Assembly (NCBI GenBank): GCA_032718475.1
Contig: JAUCBJ010006641.1
Location: 1 to 57,973, forward strand
Source: Nemertoderma westbladi
Lineage: Eukaryota; Xenacoelomorpha; Nemertodermatida; Nemertodermatidae
Direction of reading: 5' to 3'
Length of the DNA: 57,973 bases
Part shown: positions 23,643 to 33,137 of the stretch, piece by piece
How the letters are laid out: each line of letters begins with the position of its first letter
How positions within the stretch are numbered: the first letter of the stretch is position 1
Program-made: the position numbers and the translations under genes
The notes under the pieces: generated by a model
Told to the model about the DNA's origin: nothing
The model's input: only the letters and a program-made list of their open reading frames with translations
Database searches by the model: none

Positions 23643-23777
23643 ATCGATCTGGAGATATTTCTAGATATGACGGAAGAGGATTTAAAGAGTTTGGAGATCA
23701 ATCGTTTCGGTGACAGGCGTCGTCTACGGAACCTAATATTGTATATCCGTAACGAACGGGGTATGGGAACCAATTAG
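23643..23777 (+). CDS. Zinc-finger/SAM gene, last exon, copy B
   Basis: Completes the SAM domain in frame with 23192-23401 and stops at TAG 23775-23777. It has the canonical T before EEDL, where copy A has R, and R for G near the C terminus, so copy B looks closer to the ancestral form. The intron (23402-23642) matches copy A with small changes. Confidence 0.78.
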   Translation: MDLEIFLDMTEEDLKSLEINRFGDRRRLRNLILYIRNERGMGTN

Positions 23778-23880
23778 GGGAAACTCTTGGTAAATAATGG
23801 GGAATGGGAACCAATTAGGGGAAACTCTTGGTAACGAATGGGGAATGAGAACCAATTAGGGAAAACTCTTCGATAAATCG
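23756..23880 (+). repeat. 41-bp minisatellite across the stop codon, copy B
   Basis: Three 41-bp units (23761, 23802, 23843) of the same repeat that has four units in copy A. Confidence 0.9.
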
Positions 23881-25318
23881 ATAAATTGTCTCAAGTTCCA
23901 TCGGCCACCGAATTCCAGTAGCGAATTATCCTTTTCCATATGTTGTCCTATACAAACTACAACCATACTATTTTCTGTATATAGTTGTTTAGGTACACCC
24001 TACCTCCAATATTATTAATCTAATTTTTATATTTTCTCCTTCTATATATTTTATCCTATTATATTTTTTAGTTAGTATTGAATCATTCTTTAGCCCAAAT
24101 ATTCAGCGCTTTGCCCCGGTTCTATTTTCGAGGTAAATAAATCTCAGTATCCTTGTATATATATTTGAAAGATTACTTCGTTTAGACTATATTTTTATTA
24201 CCATATTCCGTTTACCATTACCATTTTCTTACTGTGTAATTAAATATTATCTATCTGTACTTAGTACTGTATTAATTATTTTACATGAACCCAAACTTTA
24301 CAGTTTACATCTCTAGCAACTAAAAAATAATAATATATAAACATTCCAAGAATTTTATAGAATAACTTTTAAACTTATTTTATTCCATAGCAATCTCATT
24401 CATTGTTACACATTTTTCTCTTTGATCTTTCGTAATTCACTTGACTTTCCCTTTTCCTTTTAACTAACTCTCCATTCTCGCTCTGCTTTGCTTTTGTACC
24501 GGTTTTTTTTCTATGTTTTGTTAAAAAAACATTCATCAATAACGCAACAGGCTATTAAGCTATTAATTCGACTGATCTTTTTAATTATTTTATTTAGTGT
24601 CTGTGTATAGCGTATGATTATGTAAAGAACACTTTACGCATTTGATTACAGTAAGAGTCAGTTTGTAACTGAAATATCCGTAATTATTATTATAACTTTT
24701 TACACCACGGCGATCTTAATTTTATTCTAAAATTACTAACGTAAAGACTCATTCATGTTCAACGCCTGGTGACTTACATATTTTTCTTAATTTTATTTTA
24801 ATTATCAATAAATCGGGTAGACTTATTTGGTAGAACGACATTTTGTTTCGGTTTATTATTATTTGAATCAAGCCGAAGTTGGTTTGAAATGTTTCCATTG
24901 GTTTTTAAACTTTTAGATAGTTAAGCGTTTAATCTAATTGTACATTTTGTGTTTTGTAATAATCTATTAAGTTTTTGTCACTGACGGATTCCACAAAGTG
25001 GTTGTTTGTTATTTTTAGACTTTTATGCAATTAAAATTCATTAATATAGTGCAATCATACGCATATCATTTTCCCATGCTGTGCAGCACCACTTCTTATA
25101 TGCACAATGTTGGAATTATCATTAATTTAGTTAAGATTAAGATTAAGACCCCATTTTGGGTTAAACGTAATAATTATCTATGTACCTACTTTATAATTCA
25201 TGTTGCGTATTTTTTTATGATAAGAAATTTTAATTGATATGCGGTGCACTCAATTCATTAATGTTTTTTTTTAATTAAATTGTTTTCATTTACTTGATAT
25301 AAAGAATTGATTTTTCAT
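23881..25318. other. 3' region of copy B gene, no further gene seen
   Basis: Matches 10891-12375. The short open frame at 25025-25237 has no domain and is disrupted in copy A, so it is not called. Confidence 0.6.
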
Positions 25319-25353
25319 TCCTATTTCATCATTTTGATAATCTACCAGACTCT

Positions 25354-25740
25354 GTGAGTCAGTCATCATGTTTCCCTATTGCTGCTGTCCCCCCAGCTAC
25401 ATCTTGGCTGCCTCTTCGGAGTTCGACTCTACCATCAGGGAAACCCTATCAGATATATTCAGTGGCTCACTGTCGGACTGGTCAATGGTCGTGGCTTAAA
25501 GCCACTCTCCCATCTTCTTTAGGTGGACTTGTATTATGGAAAGCCACTGACCAAGGCCATGCCCCAGCAGCTTATGTTGCATCTTCCTGCCAGATACACA
25601 AACTGGTTATTATAATTATTGGCCAGCCACCCGAGGACGTGCACCTCATACACCTACAATTGACAGCCTCGCCCTTGAAACCAATAACCTATATTGGTCA
25701 TCAATTGCCACACTCCCCACCCCTTTAACACAGCGCACCC
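25354..25740 (+). pseudogene. Decayed LINE reverse transcriptase C-terminal fragment
   Basis: One open stretch reads WSWLKATLPSSLGGLVLW followed by HAPAAYVAS. This resembles the region after the RT catalytic core in non-LTR retrotransposons, where S.P.SLGGLGI and HAPAAYLAS-type blocks are common. No catalytic motif or endonuclease is left. It begins shortly after the end of the segmental duplication. The family assignment rests on short motifs only. Confidence 0.5.
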
Positions 25741-26040
25741 CATCCCACACTATAGACATCGCCAACCATCAACATCTGATCTCCATGGTATTTATGCAAG
25801 TCTGACACTTTACTTTAATACACACAAATATATATATAATCACCTTACCGGTACATAGCTGCATCCCGACCTCCACTCGTAAGGCATGGCCTATACAATA
25901 TACCTTTTCTTTAACACTCACTGTACTTTAATTAATATGTATGTTATATATATAAAATACCTCCACCACACATTTATAAAATCAGAGTATAGACTAATAT
26001 TCCCCTTTCCATTAATTTATTTATTTTTTTTTATTCAATA
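25741..26040. other. No gene seen
   Basis: AT-rich sequence between the LINE scrap and the copia remains. It may include the copia 3' LTR, but no repeat partner was found near 30700-31240 to prove an LTR pair. Confidence 0.4.
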
Positions 26041-26394
26041 ATTACATCAGTTATTAGATTTAAAATTTGTTCACCAGGCATCTCCTTTGTCAGGACATCC
26101 GCTGCTTGTTTCTTTCCAGTTACATGTTGAACACTTAGTCCCTGTAATGCTTCTTCATGGAGTATAGCTTGGTCAATCTAACTTATTTTCTGCAGGATCA
26201 TTCTTTATGTATAAGATGTGATCCACTAAGCTTTTAGAGTCTCAGAAGTTTCATAAAGTAAATTTTCAATGTGAGTTCCTGCATCATGGCTTTTATGTAT
26301 ATCGCAGCATCGCACCCGTTGAGTGCAGCAAGAGTTTCCCCTACAAAACTAGAACTTACCACTCATTGTACACGTTTTGACTTCCACATTAACA

Positions 26395-27123
26395 TCATCT
26401 GACCTCATCGTAACTCCTTAATCGACCATGGAGACCAACAATGAAACCACCTTGTCTTCCCCCATCATTTAAGGCTCCAAATCTACAATCAGAATAAATA
26501 ATCAGAGATAATGTCTTTAAATCTAACGGCCAATATATAAGTTTAATTTTTTGTAATGACTTTGCTTTGCGAATTAAATTATTAAGTTGTTGAATATGCT
26601 ATACCAATGGATTTCTCAATGATCCCAATAATGTAGATGTTCCATACATTATGTCTGGACATGTTTGTGAACCAACCCATTGAAGAACACCAAGAATGGA
26701 GTGAAATTATGTTATTTAGTCCTTTGTCATTGTGCAGTCTTATTCACCCTTCCAAACAGCCATGAAACCCATTTTCATTAAATATTCATCTTTTGTAAGT
26801 ACATGAATGTTAAATGAGTTATCAACACTGTCAATTGTATTTATCACTAGTCCGGTATACTCAAAGTTGTCTTCCTTTAATGGTGCTACCACAAGGATTT
26901 CTTTTAATTTATTGATTATTTTTGTATGGAATATAGTTGTACCACCATACAACATATCATCTACATGAATGGTTACTAAACCATGTATTTCACCATTCAC
27001 TATATACATAAACAACGAGGGATCCAGGTCGCCTTTCTTTAATCCAAGATTAACAAGTGCCTCTGATACAATATTAAACCAGTTTCTAGGAGCATCAACC
27101 AAGCCATATACTGGTTTAAGCAA
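26395..27123 (-). pseudogene. Copia reverse transcriptase and RNase H remnants
   Basis: The minus-strand frame 27123-26740 gives KPVYGLVDAPRNWF and IHVDDMLYGG, the typical copia RT block with the catalytic Asp pair. Below it, 26690-26621 reads LQWVGSQTCPDIMYGTSTLL in another frame (end of RT/connection), and about 26495-26425 reads YSDCRFGALNDGGRQGGF, the start of RNase H. At least one frame change separates them, so the domain is inactive. Confidence 0.82.
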
Positions 27124-27987
27124 TTTCCAAAAAATATTAGAATGAAGATGAGCTACAGGAACTTACAGGAGGAACTACAAAAACATCTCGCTCAAATTAT
27201 TTACTTTGCAAAAAAGCAGTTTTAACAGGGAATGAGGTCTAAAACAAGGTGATAAATCAAAGTGAAATTATAGCAAGAATGAGCTTGAGAGTATCCCTGT
27301 GGGATGTTGGGGAGTATGTTTGTGAATCCAACTTGTTCTCTTGGAAACCACGAGCTACAAGTCTTGCCTTTACCTTATTGATCCTGTAGCTCCTTGTTTT
27401 TCAGTTAATACCCACTTGCAAGAGATTGGCTGATTAGTCATGTCTTCTTCTTTAACCTCCTTCATTACTCTATGTTGTTGCCAAGAAATTAGTTCATCTA
27501 CCTTTGCATATGCTAATCATTTTCATTTTCACTATCATTACTAATCACTATCATTTTCAGCAGTAGTTATATAACTATCAGATAGTTCATAAACCTCATC
27601 TATTCCATATCTTACAATTGGTTTAGGGTTATGCAGTGGTCTTTCTAGAGACCCACTTTTATCCATTATATCATTTAATGGACCAGTATTATTTATGCTA
27701 ATATTATTATTAGATATGTCCAGTCCATAGCAATACTACTTAACTGCTTGGCTGTAGATACGGAGATTGATTAATACCCGTTATTGTATTTGGAGTAATC
27801 ATGTTTAACAATGAACTTTTGTTGTTTCCTTCTATGTTTCTGATTCCACTCTCAATTTCTACAAGTTTTCCACCAATTTATTTCAACTTCAGTATTTTGC
27901 CTTCATCACACATCTTTTCTCAAATCATGTTGATGTACATTTATCACAAATCATCCATGTCATACGAAAACTACTGACCCATCCTGA

Positions 27988-28155
27988 CCAATAACCTTTC
28001 CTGGACCATGCCAACCTCTTCCAGTTTTTGACTTCTCATTCCACCAATAACCTTTCCTGGACCATGCCAACCTCTTCCAGCTTTTGACTTCTCATTCCAC
28101 CAATAACCTTCCCTGGACCATGCCAACCTCTTCCAGCTTTTGACTTCTCATTCCA
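27988..28155. repeat. 56-bp tandem repeat, three copies
   Basis: CCAATAACC followed by TTYCCTGGACCATGCC recurs at 27988, 28044 and 28100. It lies inside the degraded copia integrase/RT linker; 56 bp is not a multiple of 3, so it shifts frame. Confidence 0.93.
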
Positions 28156-28988
28156 CCAATAACATACATTATCACCAGACTCAAAAGGACTATCACTTAT
28201 TACATACATTCCATACATACAAATAATTATCTGTTTTAGTGCTCTCTTTACTCTGTCATCGGATTCAGCTCCAATACAAGCCATCCTTGTTTCATGCAAC
28301 AAATTTAAATGTTGAAGTGTGCGCTCATAGTTTTCGGAATCATTGATCATTGGTAATATTTCAGAAGTTATAACAGGTAATCTAGGATTTGAGCCAAATA
28401 CATGCTGAAATGGAGAAAAACCAAGATTGTCTATAAGAGTATTTTTAGCTAATAAATTGTATCCAAGAACTGTAATCAAAGCAGCTGAAGTTTTCCTTAC
28501 GTACTTTAGTCATAATTGATTTAAGTGTACCATTGTTTCTTTCGCATATGCCATTTGAAAAAGGTGATTCAGCTGCCGTAGTATCAATGTAAATTCCAAA
28601 TCGTTCGTAAAAACATTTAATTCAACAGAATGAAACTCTCCACCATTATCTGAATATACTTTCTGAGGTGGACCAAATACAGTTTATACATATACAGCCA
28701 AGTTTGTGCTATCCCATCAATTACTTCTTTAGTTTCCTTAGTCTTCATAAAACAAGCTGCAGAAATCCTAGAATATATATCTATTAAATGCAACATTGTA
28801 TAAGTCCATGACGTTACTGGGTCAACCCAATCTGATAGATCCATAGCTAATGTGTTGTTAAACTTGTCAGTGTGGGCAACTGTCACCTTTGGCCGATTAT
28901 TATGCAGTTTTCCTGCCTTACAAATTTCATATTGCATAGCTCTAATGTTAATATCATTAATTACCAGTATGTTTTTCTGATTGTCCAA
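28036..28988 (-). pseudogene. Copia integrase remnants
   Basis: 28988-28617 contains MDLSDW, with the first catalytic Asp of the rve core, followed by LIDIYSRISAACFMKTK. 28479-28036 continues with GFSPFQHVFGSNPRLP and the C-terminal part. They are separate frames with a break near 28500-28620. The downstream end is scrambled by the 56-bp minisatellite. Confidence 0.78.
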
Positions 28989-29315
28989 TTAACTTTTTAC
29001 TGTTTTAATTAACCTATCTTCAGAGGGATGTCCTAGGTTAATATGCAATCTCTTGGCTAGAACTTTATGATCCATTGTTGTTATATCCTTACTAGATACA
29101 CTGTAAACTTCACATTTATCACCAATAATAGTATGAAAGAAATCTGTTTGAATGTTACTATCAACATCATCACACACTGATGGCATACTAAAATCACCAT
29201 TCGATATTGCAATATTGGCTGAAGAGATCGTTTTAGGTGTTGGATTTCCTGAAACAGTTACTTCGTCCTTATCTGCAACCATACGCATTGAGTTCTTCAG
29301 CCAATTTGTTATCAA
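28989..29315 (-). pseudogene. Copia pre-integrase (HHCC-type) remnant
   Basis: The frame includes LAKRLHINLGHPSEDRLIK, the usual gag-pre-integrase signature in which LH..LGH..... provides the zinc-binding His pair. The matching Cys pair reads at about 28980-28920 in the next frame (EICKAGK), so there is a break between them. Confidence 0.75.
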
Positions 29316-29647
29316 TGGAATGACAAAATGACCCTTTTGTGATTATTTAAGATTAAAACTTTGATTTTCAATTGTTGCCATCTTATTTTTAAATCAAGTA
29401 TCAAACCCAGCTTTGAAAGTGCTGTTCGGCTTAATAAAAGTGGACAATTTCCCCTAACAACATCACAAGTTAGATGATAAACTTTACCAAAAATTGAAAC
29501 TGGCAAACTAACATTAAATAGACTAATTTTAATGCCATCATTTCCAAAACGATATATTTTACCACCATCTTCTTTTCTTAATGGTTCTAAACCAATTCCC
29601 GTTTTTAAATTATCACGATACTGTGTATAGAAAGAATGTTGTCCCAC
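29312..29647 (-). pseudogene. Copia protease-region remnant
   Basis: Contains VVRGNCPLLLSRTALSKLGL, typical of the segment after the catalytic Asp of this branch of copia-like proteases (DIPLLLSR.A...G). The catalytic D-S/T-G start is in a separate frame near 29655-29690, so the domain is broken. Confidence 0.68.
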
Positions 29648-29743
29648 ACACTGTACTTGTACAAGCTGAATCGATTATCGCTACTGAATCATTTTCAATA
29701 TATATTTCATTTTGGTTAGTAATATTTGATTCTTGAGATTCAA

Positions 29744-30689
29744 CTATTGACTCATGTCTCTATACAAAAAGATTTTCCTTACCCATTGGATGATACCTTG
29801 AAAACTGTTTCCATTATTACATACATTATTATTATTATTGTGAAATCTATATGAACCTTTACTACCAATATTCTTGGGACAATTTCCTGACCTATATAGA
29901 TGGAATCGCGACCCACAACCATAGCATCTGATTATTTCACTAGTTTGGATGTCTCTAGCATTCATTCGAGGTCTACCTTGTACTGATTGATGCCAGCTTC
30001 TATTGCATGACTTCGTACCACCTTGATTTATTTTTCCAGTATTATAAGTAGTCATTGCATAGCGCACTAATTCATCTTTCTCTACATCATTGAAAGATGA
30101 TGTGTCACATTCACTGACTTCCATTCAGATAATTCATTCTCAAGTGATGGTTCATCTTGTCCTGCTGCTACAAGTACGCTATTTGTATATTTTGAATTTG
30201 ATGCATCTGCATTCTCTAAATCAGTAGTACCGGTAGTAATGTTGTTACTGTTACTGCTATCAATATGATGTAGTGCTGTTTCCACATTATCTGGACTCAA
30301 CCCACTACCAGCCATAGTTTGACTTAAAGCAACTGATAGTAGTAATAATTTTTGACTGTTGGGTAAGCCACAGTTGTCTAGTACCATATAGGCAAACGTT
30401 GTATCTGAAAGATCTATACTAAATAATTTTGCCTCTCTGCGCAATCTGCGAAATTCAGAACAGTACTGTACTGTACTATAGTACATTAGAACAGTACTGT
30501 ACTGTACTATAGTACATTAGAACAGTACTGTACTGTACTTAATAGTACATTAGAACAGTACTGTACTGTACTTAATAGTACATTAGAACAGTACCAACTT
30601 TCATATCCTTGGGTATCACAGTCTTTGTCAAAAAGTTTATCTAATTCTTTTAACATATATTCCACTCCAGCTTGCCCATCTGCTTGCAA
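29744..30689 (-). pseudogene. Copia gag remnants with zinc knuckle
   Basis: Three overlapping minus-strand frames (30689-30507, 30486-30082, 30124-29744). The last has CYGCGSRFHLYRSGNCPKN, a zinc-knuckle-like CX2C...H...C. The upstream frames are gag-like, with ALSLEEDLL-type and LPNSQKLLLLSVALSQTMAG helices. Breaks, and a 31/33-bp minisatellite, interrupt the frame. Confidence 0.65.
30457..30600. repeat. 31/33-bp minisatellite of AGTACTGTACTGTACT
   Basis: AGAACAGTACTG recurs at 30457, 30488, 30519, 30552 and 30585. Units are self-complementary around AGTACTGTACTGTACT. It sits in the copia gag remnant. Confidence 0.92.
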
Positions 30690-30720
30690 TAGGTCTTCTT
30701 CCAGTGAAAGAGCTAAAGAT

Positions 30721-31242
30721 CTGGCCTCTCCCTTAAGTGAATAAAGAATTATGTCACCTGCTTTCTATCTCCCTTGCTGCGTTGACACCAAAGATTGGCC
30801 AACTTCTGCCATTCCCTATAATTTTCATTTTCCCCTCATAGAGGGGGTGCCAATTCTTTCACAGAAGTCATGTTCCGTTTGATTCTTGAACTGGCAGACC
30901 GGTTACCCTTCAGCCCTTAGCAGTAAGGTACCGCAATACCAGTACATATGATATAGGCCTGTAATCCTAGCCCTACCATCAGACCCATATGACCAATAGG
31001 GCTGTCTGAACAGATTAAAGGGATCAACGCAATGGTCAGATGATTCGGTACTGACACAGTGGTAATAATAGGATACTGGTAACAGGCACGGCACGTCAGC
31101 CTGTCTGCACTGTATGTACAGCTGTAGCCCTAGTCAGCAGTTCAAAGTTAAGTAAAGTCTGTAGGTGGTAGTTGTATGGCGTCTCTAAAGGGTCAAAATA
31201 TAAATGAATAAAACTATGAAACAAGAAAAATGCCTCCACATT
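30721..31242. other. Unassigned stretch next to the foldback element
   Basis: Probably the 5' part of the copia element plus flank. It shows no ORF with a domain and no LTR partner. Confidence 0.4.
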
Positions 31243-32066
31243 TGTTACTGCAGTAATAAATAATTGTTACTGCAGTAGAAATTATTAATTACTGCAGTAA
31301 TAAATAAAAATTATTTTTTACTGCAGTATGAATTATTAGTTACTGCAGTAAAAAATTTTTTTATTTATTACTGCAGTAATAAATAATTGTTACTGCAGTA
31401 ATAAATATTTGTTACAGCAGTAACAAATAATTATTGCTGCAGTAACAATTATTTATTACTGCAGTAACAGTTATTTAATACCGCAGTAACAATTATTTAT
31501 TACTGCAGTAACAATTATTTATTACTGCAGTAACAATTATTTAATACTGCAGTAAATATTATTTATTACTGCAGTAAATATTATTTATTACTGCAGTAAC
31601 ATTTATTTGCTACTGCAGTAGCAAATATTTATTACTGCAGTAGCAAATATTTATTACTGCAGTAACAAATAATTATTACTGCAGTAACAAATAATTATTA
31701 CTGCAGTAATAAACAAAAAAATTTTTTTTACTGCAGTAAGAAATAATTGTTACTGCAGTAAAAAAAATTTTTTTTATTACTGCAGTAATAAATATTTGCT
31801 ACTGCAGTAATAATTATTTGTTACTGCAGTAGCAAATATTTATTACTGCAGTACTAAACTGTCATTTCATTGGCCGATATAATTCAATTAATCTCCAATC
31901 AGAATCCGCAGTTATAAGGGCCACCCAAAACGGGTTTAATTGGTTGTTATGCAGCATACAATTCCACCAATGGGATCTTATGAAGCGTTTAAGAAGCAAT
32001 CATTTTGCCGTTGCCGGATTTGTCATTGCCAGATTACACTGTTTATTTTCTCTAGCATAACGTAGG
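31243..32066 (+). repeat. Left inverted arm with TACTGCAGTA array
   Basis: About 27 TACTGCAGTA sites (a few one-base variants) from 31246 to 31857, mostly exactly 22 bp apart: 10-bp palindrome plus 12-bp AT spacer such as ATAAATATTTGT. Longer 18-20-bp spacers rich in A-run/T-run palindromes occur twice as a long-short-long trio, near 31290-31345 and 31705-31790. 31858-32066 is the unique inner part. The array is itself roughly palindromic about its centre. Confidence 0.93.
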
Positions 32067-32181
32067 ATGAAAACGGGTATTCTTCACACTGTCACAGTCA
32101 CATGGGCGATGGTTTGGCCTACAATATGTAGCGGTATAATACATGAACTGGTTAAGTGATATCTCCGGGCGGTTCAGCCTT
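32067..32181. other. Short spacer between left arm and integrase
   Basis: No feature is seen. The missing 3' end of the integrase gene would be expected here but is not recognisable. Confidence 0.4.
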
Positions 32182-32652
32182 TCATTTTAAGTAGGACGAC
32201 AGTAATGTACTGTAAATGTAATGTACTGTGTGTGTGGAAGGGCCAGCTATAAAACTTCCACGGTTTAGTCCTCTAGCTCCAACCATATACGCTGCTACAT
32301 CGCGATTCTCACCACCTTTATCGCCGCGAACTCTTGATGGTGTGCCATACAATTGTACAGCATTTTCAAAGGTAGAAAGAACTGAACTAGCGCAGTTATT
32401 AGTATTACATTGTAAATAAACAACTAAGCGTGAATATCCATCTATCGCACCATGTACTACAAGACCCCACCTAATCAACGAGTGATGTCCGTCTATATGC
32501 CATAAGGCATTTGCGTGTGGGACATAGTATTTCCTCCTATGCACTAACGCGCCCCATCTCTGAGCGGAAAGTATAGGATCGACAGCAGTGAGTAATATGT
32601 GAACTCTGCGTAGGGTTACGTGAATACCTTGGAATTTCAGAATACCTTGCAA
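32182..32652 (-). pseudogene. rve-type (DDE) integrase/transposase fragment of the foldback element
   Basis: A 156-codon frame. Residues 49-80 read [14 protein letters not shown] then [10 protein letters not shown], with the first catalytic Asp at about residue 54. [12 protein letters not shown] at about 105-116 holds the second Asp (about 111). This pattern is the integrase core seen in a broad animal family of integrase-domain proteins. The expected third acidic residue, in an RIERLWRD-like block, is missing: after residue 138 the frame turns into unrelated residues and stops. Upstream, a foldback insertion begins 25 bp before the first Met (32678), so the N-terminal part is cut off; a candidate N-terminal piece lies at 38755-38955. 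It sits between the inverted arms, as expected of the element's own transposase. Inactive as it stands. Confidence 0.75.
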
Positions 32653-32677
32653 TAATTGACATCCAGAGTAGTAGAGG

Positions 32678-32971
32678 TTTGGTCCTTTCTGCGACAGTTA
32701 GACCTCACTGACACCCATTGGGTTTCTTATGACACCCTATTATCACCCATAGGGTGTCATTGGCGCCAGACTGTCTGGGTGACACCTCCCAATTAGGCTA
32801 GTTAGACCCTAATTGATAGGTGGCATCAATTAATTAGTACAATTAAACCCTAATAGGTGTCTTACGACTCCTAATTAGGGTTTAATTGATTATCCTAATT
32901 AATCAGACTGATTAGCGCCCTGACACACAATGGGTCATCAGTGAGGTCTAACTGTCGCCGAGAGGACCAAA
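32678..32971. mobile_element. Small foldback/MITE-like element, about 294 bp
   Basis: The ends form an inverted repeat of about 40 bp: TTTGGTCCTTTCTGCGACAG at the left and the near reverse complement at the right (CTGTCGCCGAGAGGACCAAA), continuing through AGTGAGGTCTAA. The interior has several GGGTGTCA/TGACACCC palindromes. No clear target duplication, and no ORF. It separates the integrase fragment from its missing 5' part. Its right half lies inside the 287-bp direct repeat flanking the LINE, so it was there before that LINE. Confidence 0.75.
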
Positions 32972-33137
32972 GGGTGTCATAAGTGACACCGCAGCTCTTT
33001 TATTCATTAATTTTAATTAATTATTTGTATTTAATTTTACTTTATTTATTTGTATTTAATTTTAAATTAATTATTCATTTGTACTTTATTTTAAATTAAT
33101 TAATTGTATTACTTTTACTTTATACATTGATTTCTTA
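32851..33137. repeat. 287-bp direct repeat, left copy (LINE target duplication?)
   Basis: Identical in length (287 bp) and, by eye, identical in sequence except one base to 36892-37178. The two copies exactly bracket the RTE-like LINE. See the right copy and the findings. Confidence 0.93.

Larger units (their letters stand above)
12968..25318. repeat. Segmental duplication, copy B
   Basis: Direct-orientation partner of 1-12375. It begins with the same bases as position 1. Relative to copy A it lacks the 200-bp tandem repeats and the 2.6-kb TTAA element, and its hexamer satellite is mostly ACAAGT instead of ACCAAT. Homology stops near 25318, just before a LINE scrap. Being in tandem, the pair fits unequal exchange, possibly through the shared satellites, but an assembly artefact cannot be excluded from sequence alone. 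Confidence 0.88.
26040..30720 (-). mobile_element. Degraded Ty1/copia LTR retrotransposon
   Basis: On the minus strand the parts read gag, zinc knuckle, protease, pre-integrase, integrase, reverse transcriptase, RNase H. Integrase before RT is diagnostic for copia. The coding region is broken into at least seven frames by stops, indels and two internal minisatellites (27988-28155 and 30457-30600). No LTR pair could be defined. Confidence 0.85.

Noticed and set aside
30457-30600. AGTACTGTACTGTACT repeats as a second version of the TACTGCAGTA array
   Set aside because: Different core sequence and period (31/33 bp), and it sits inside the copia gag remnant, so it is an independent minisatellite.
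31246-31860. CRISPR-like array (short palindromic repeats at regular spacing)
   Set aside because: Spacers are short, AT-rich and themselves repeated, the array forms inverted transposon arms, and the context is an animal genome.
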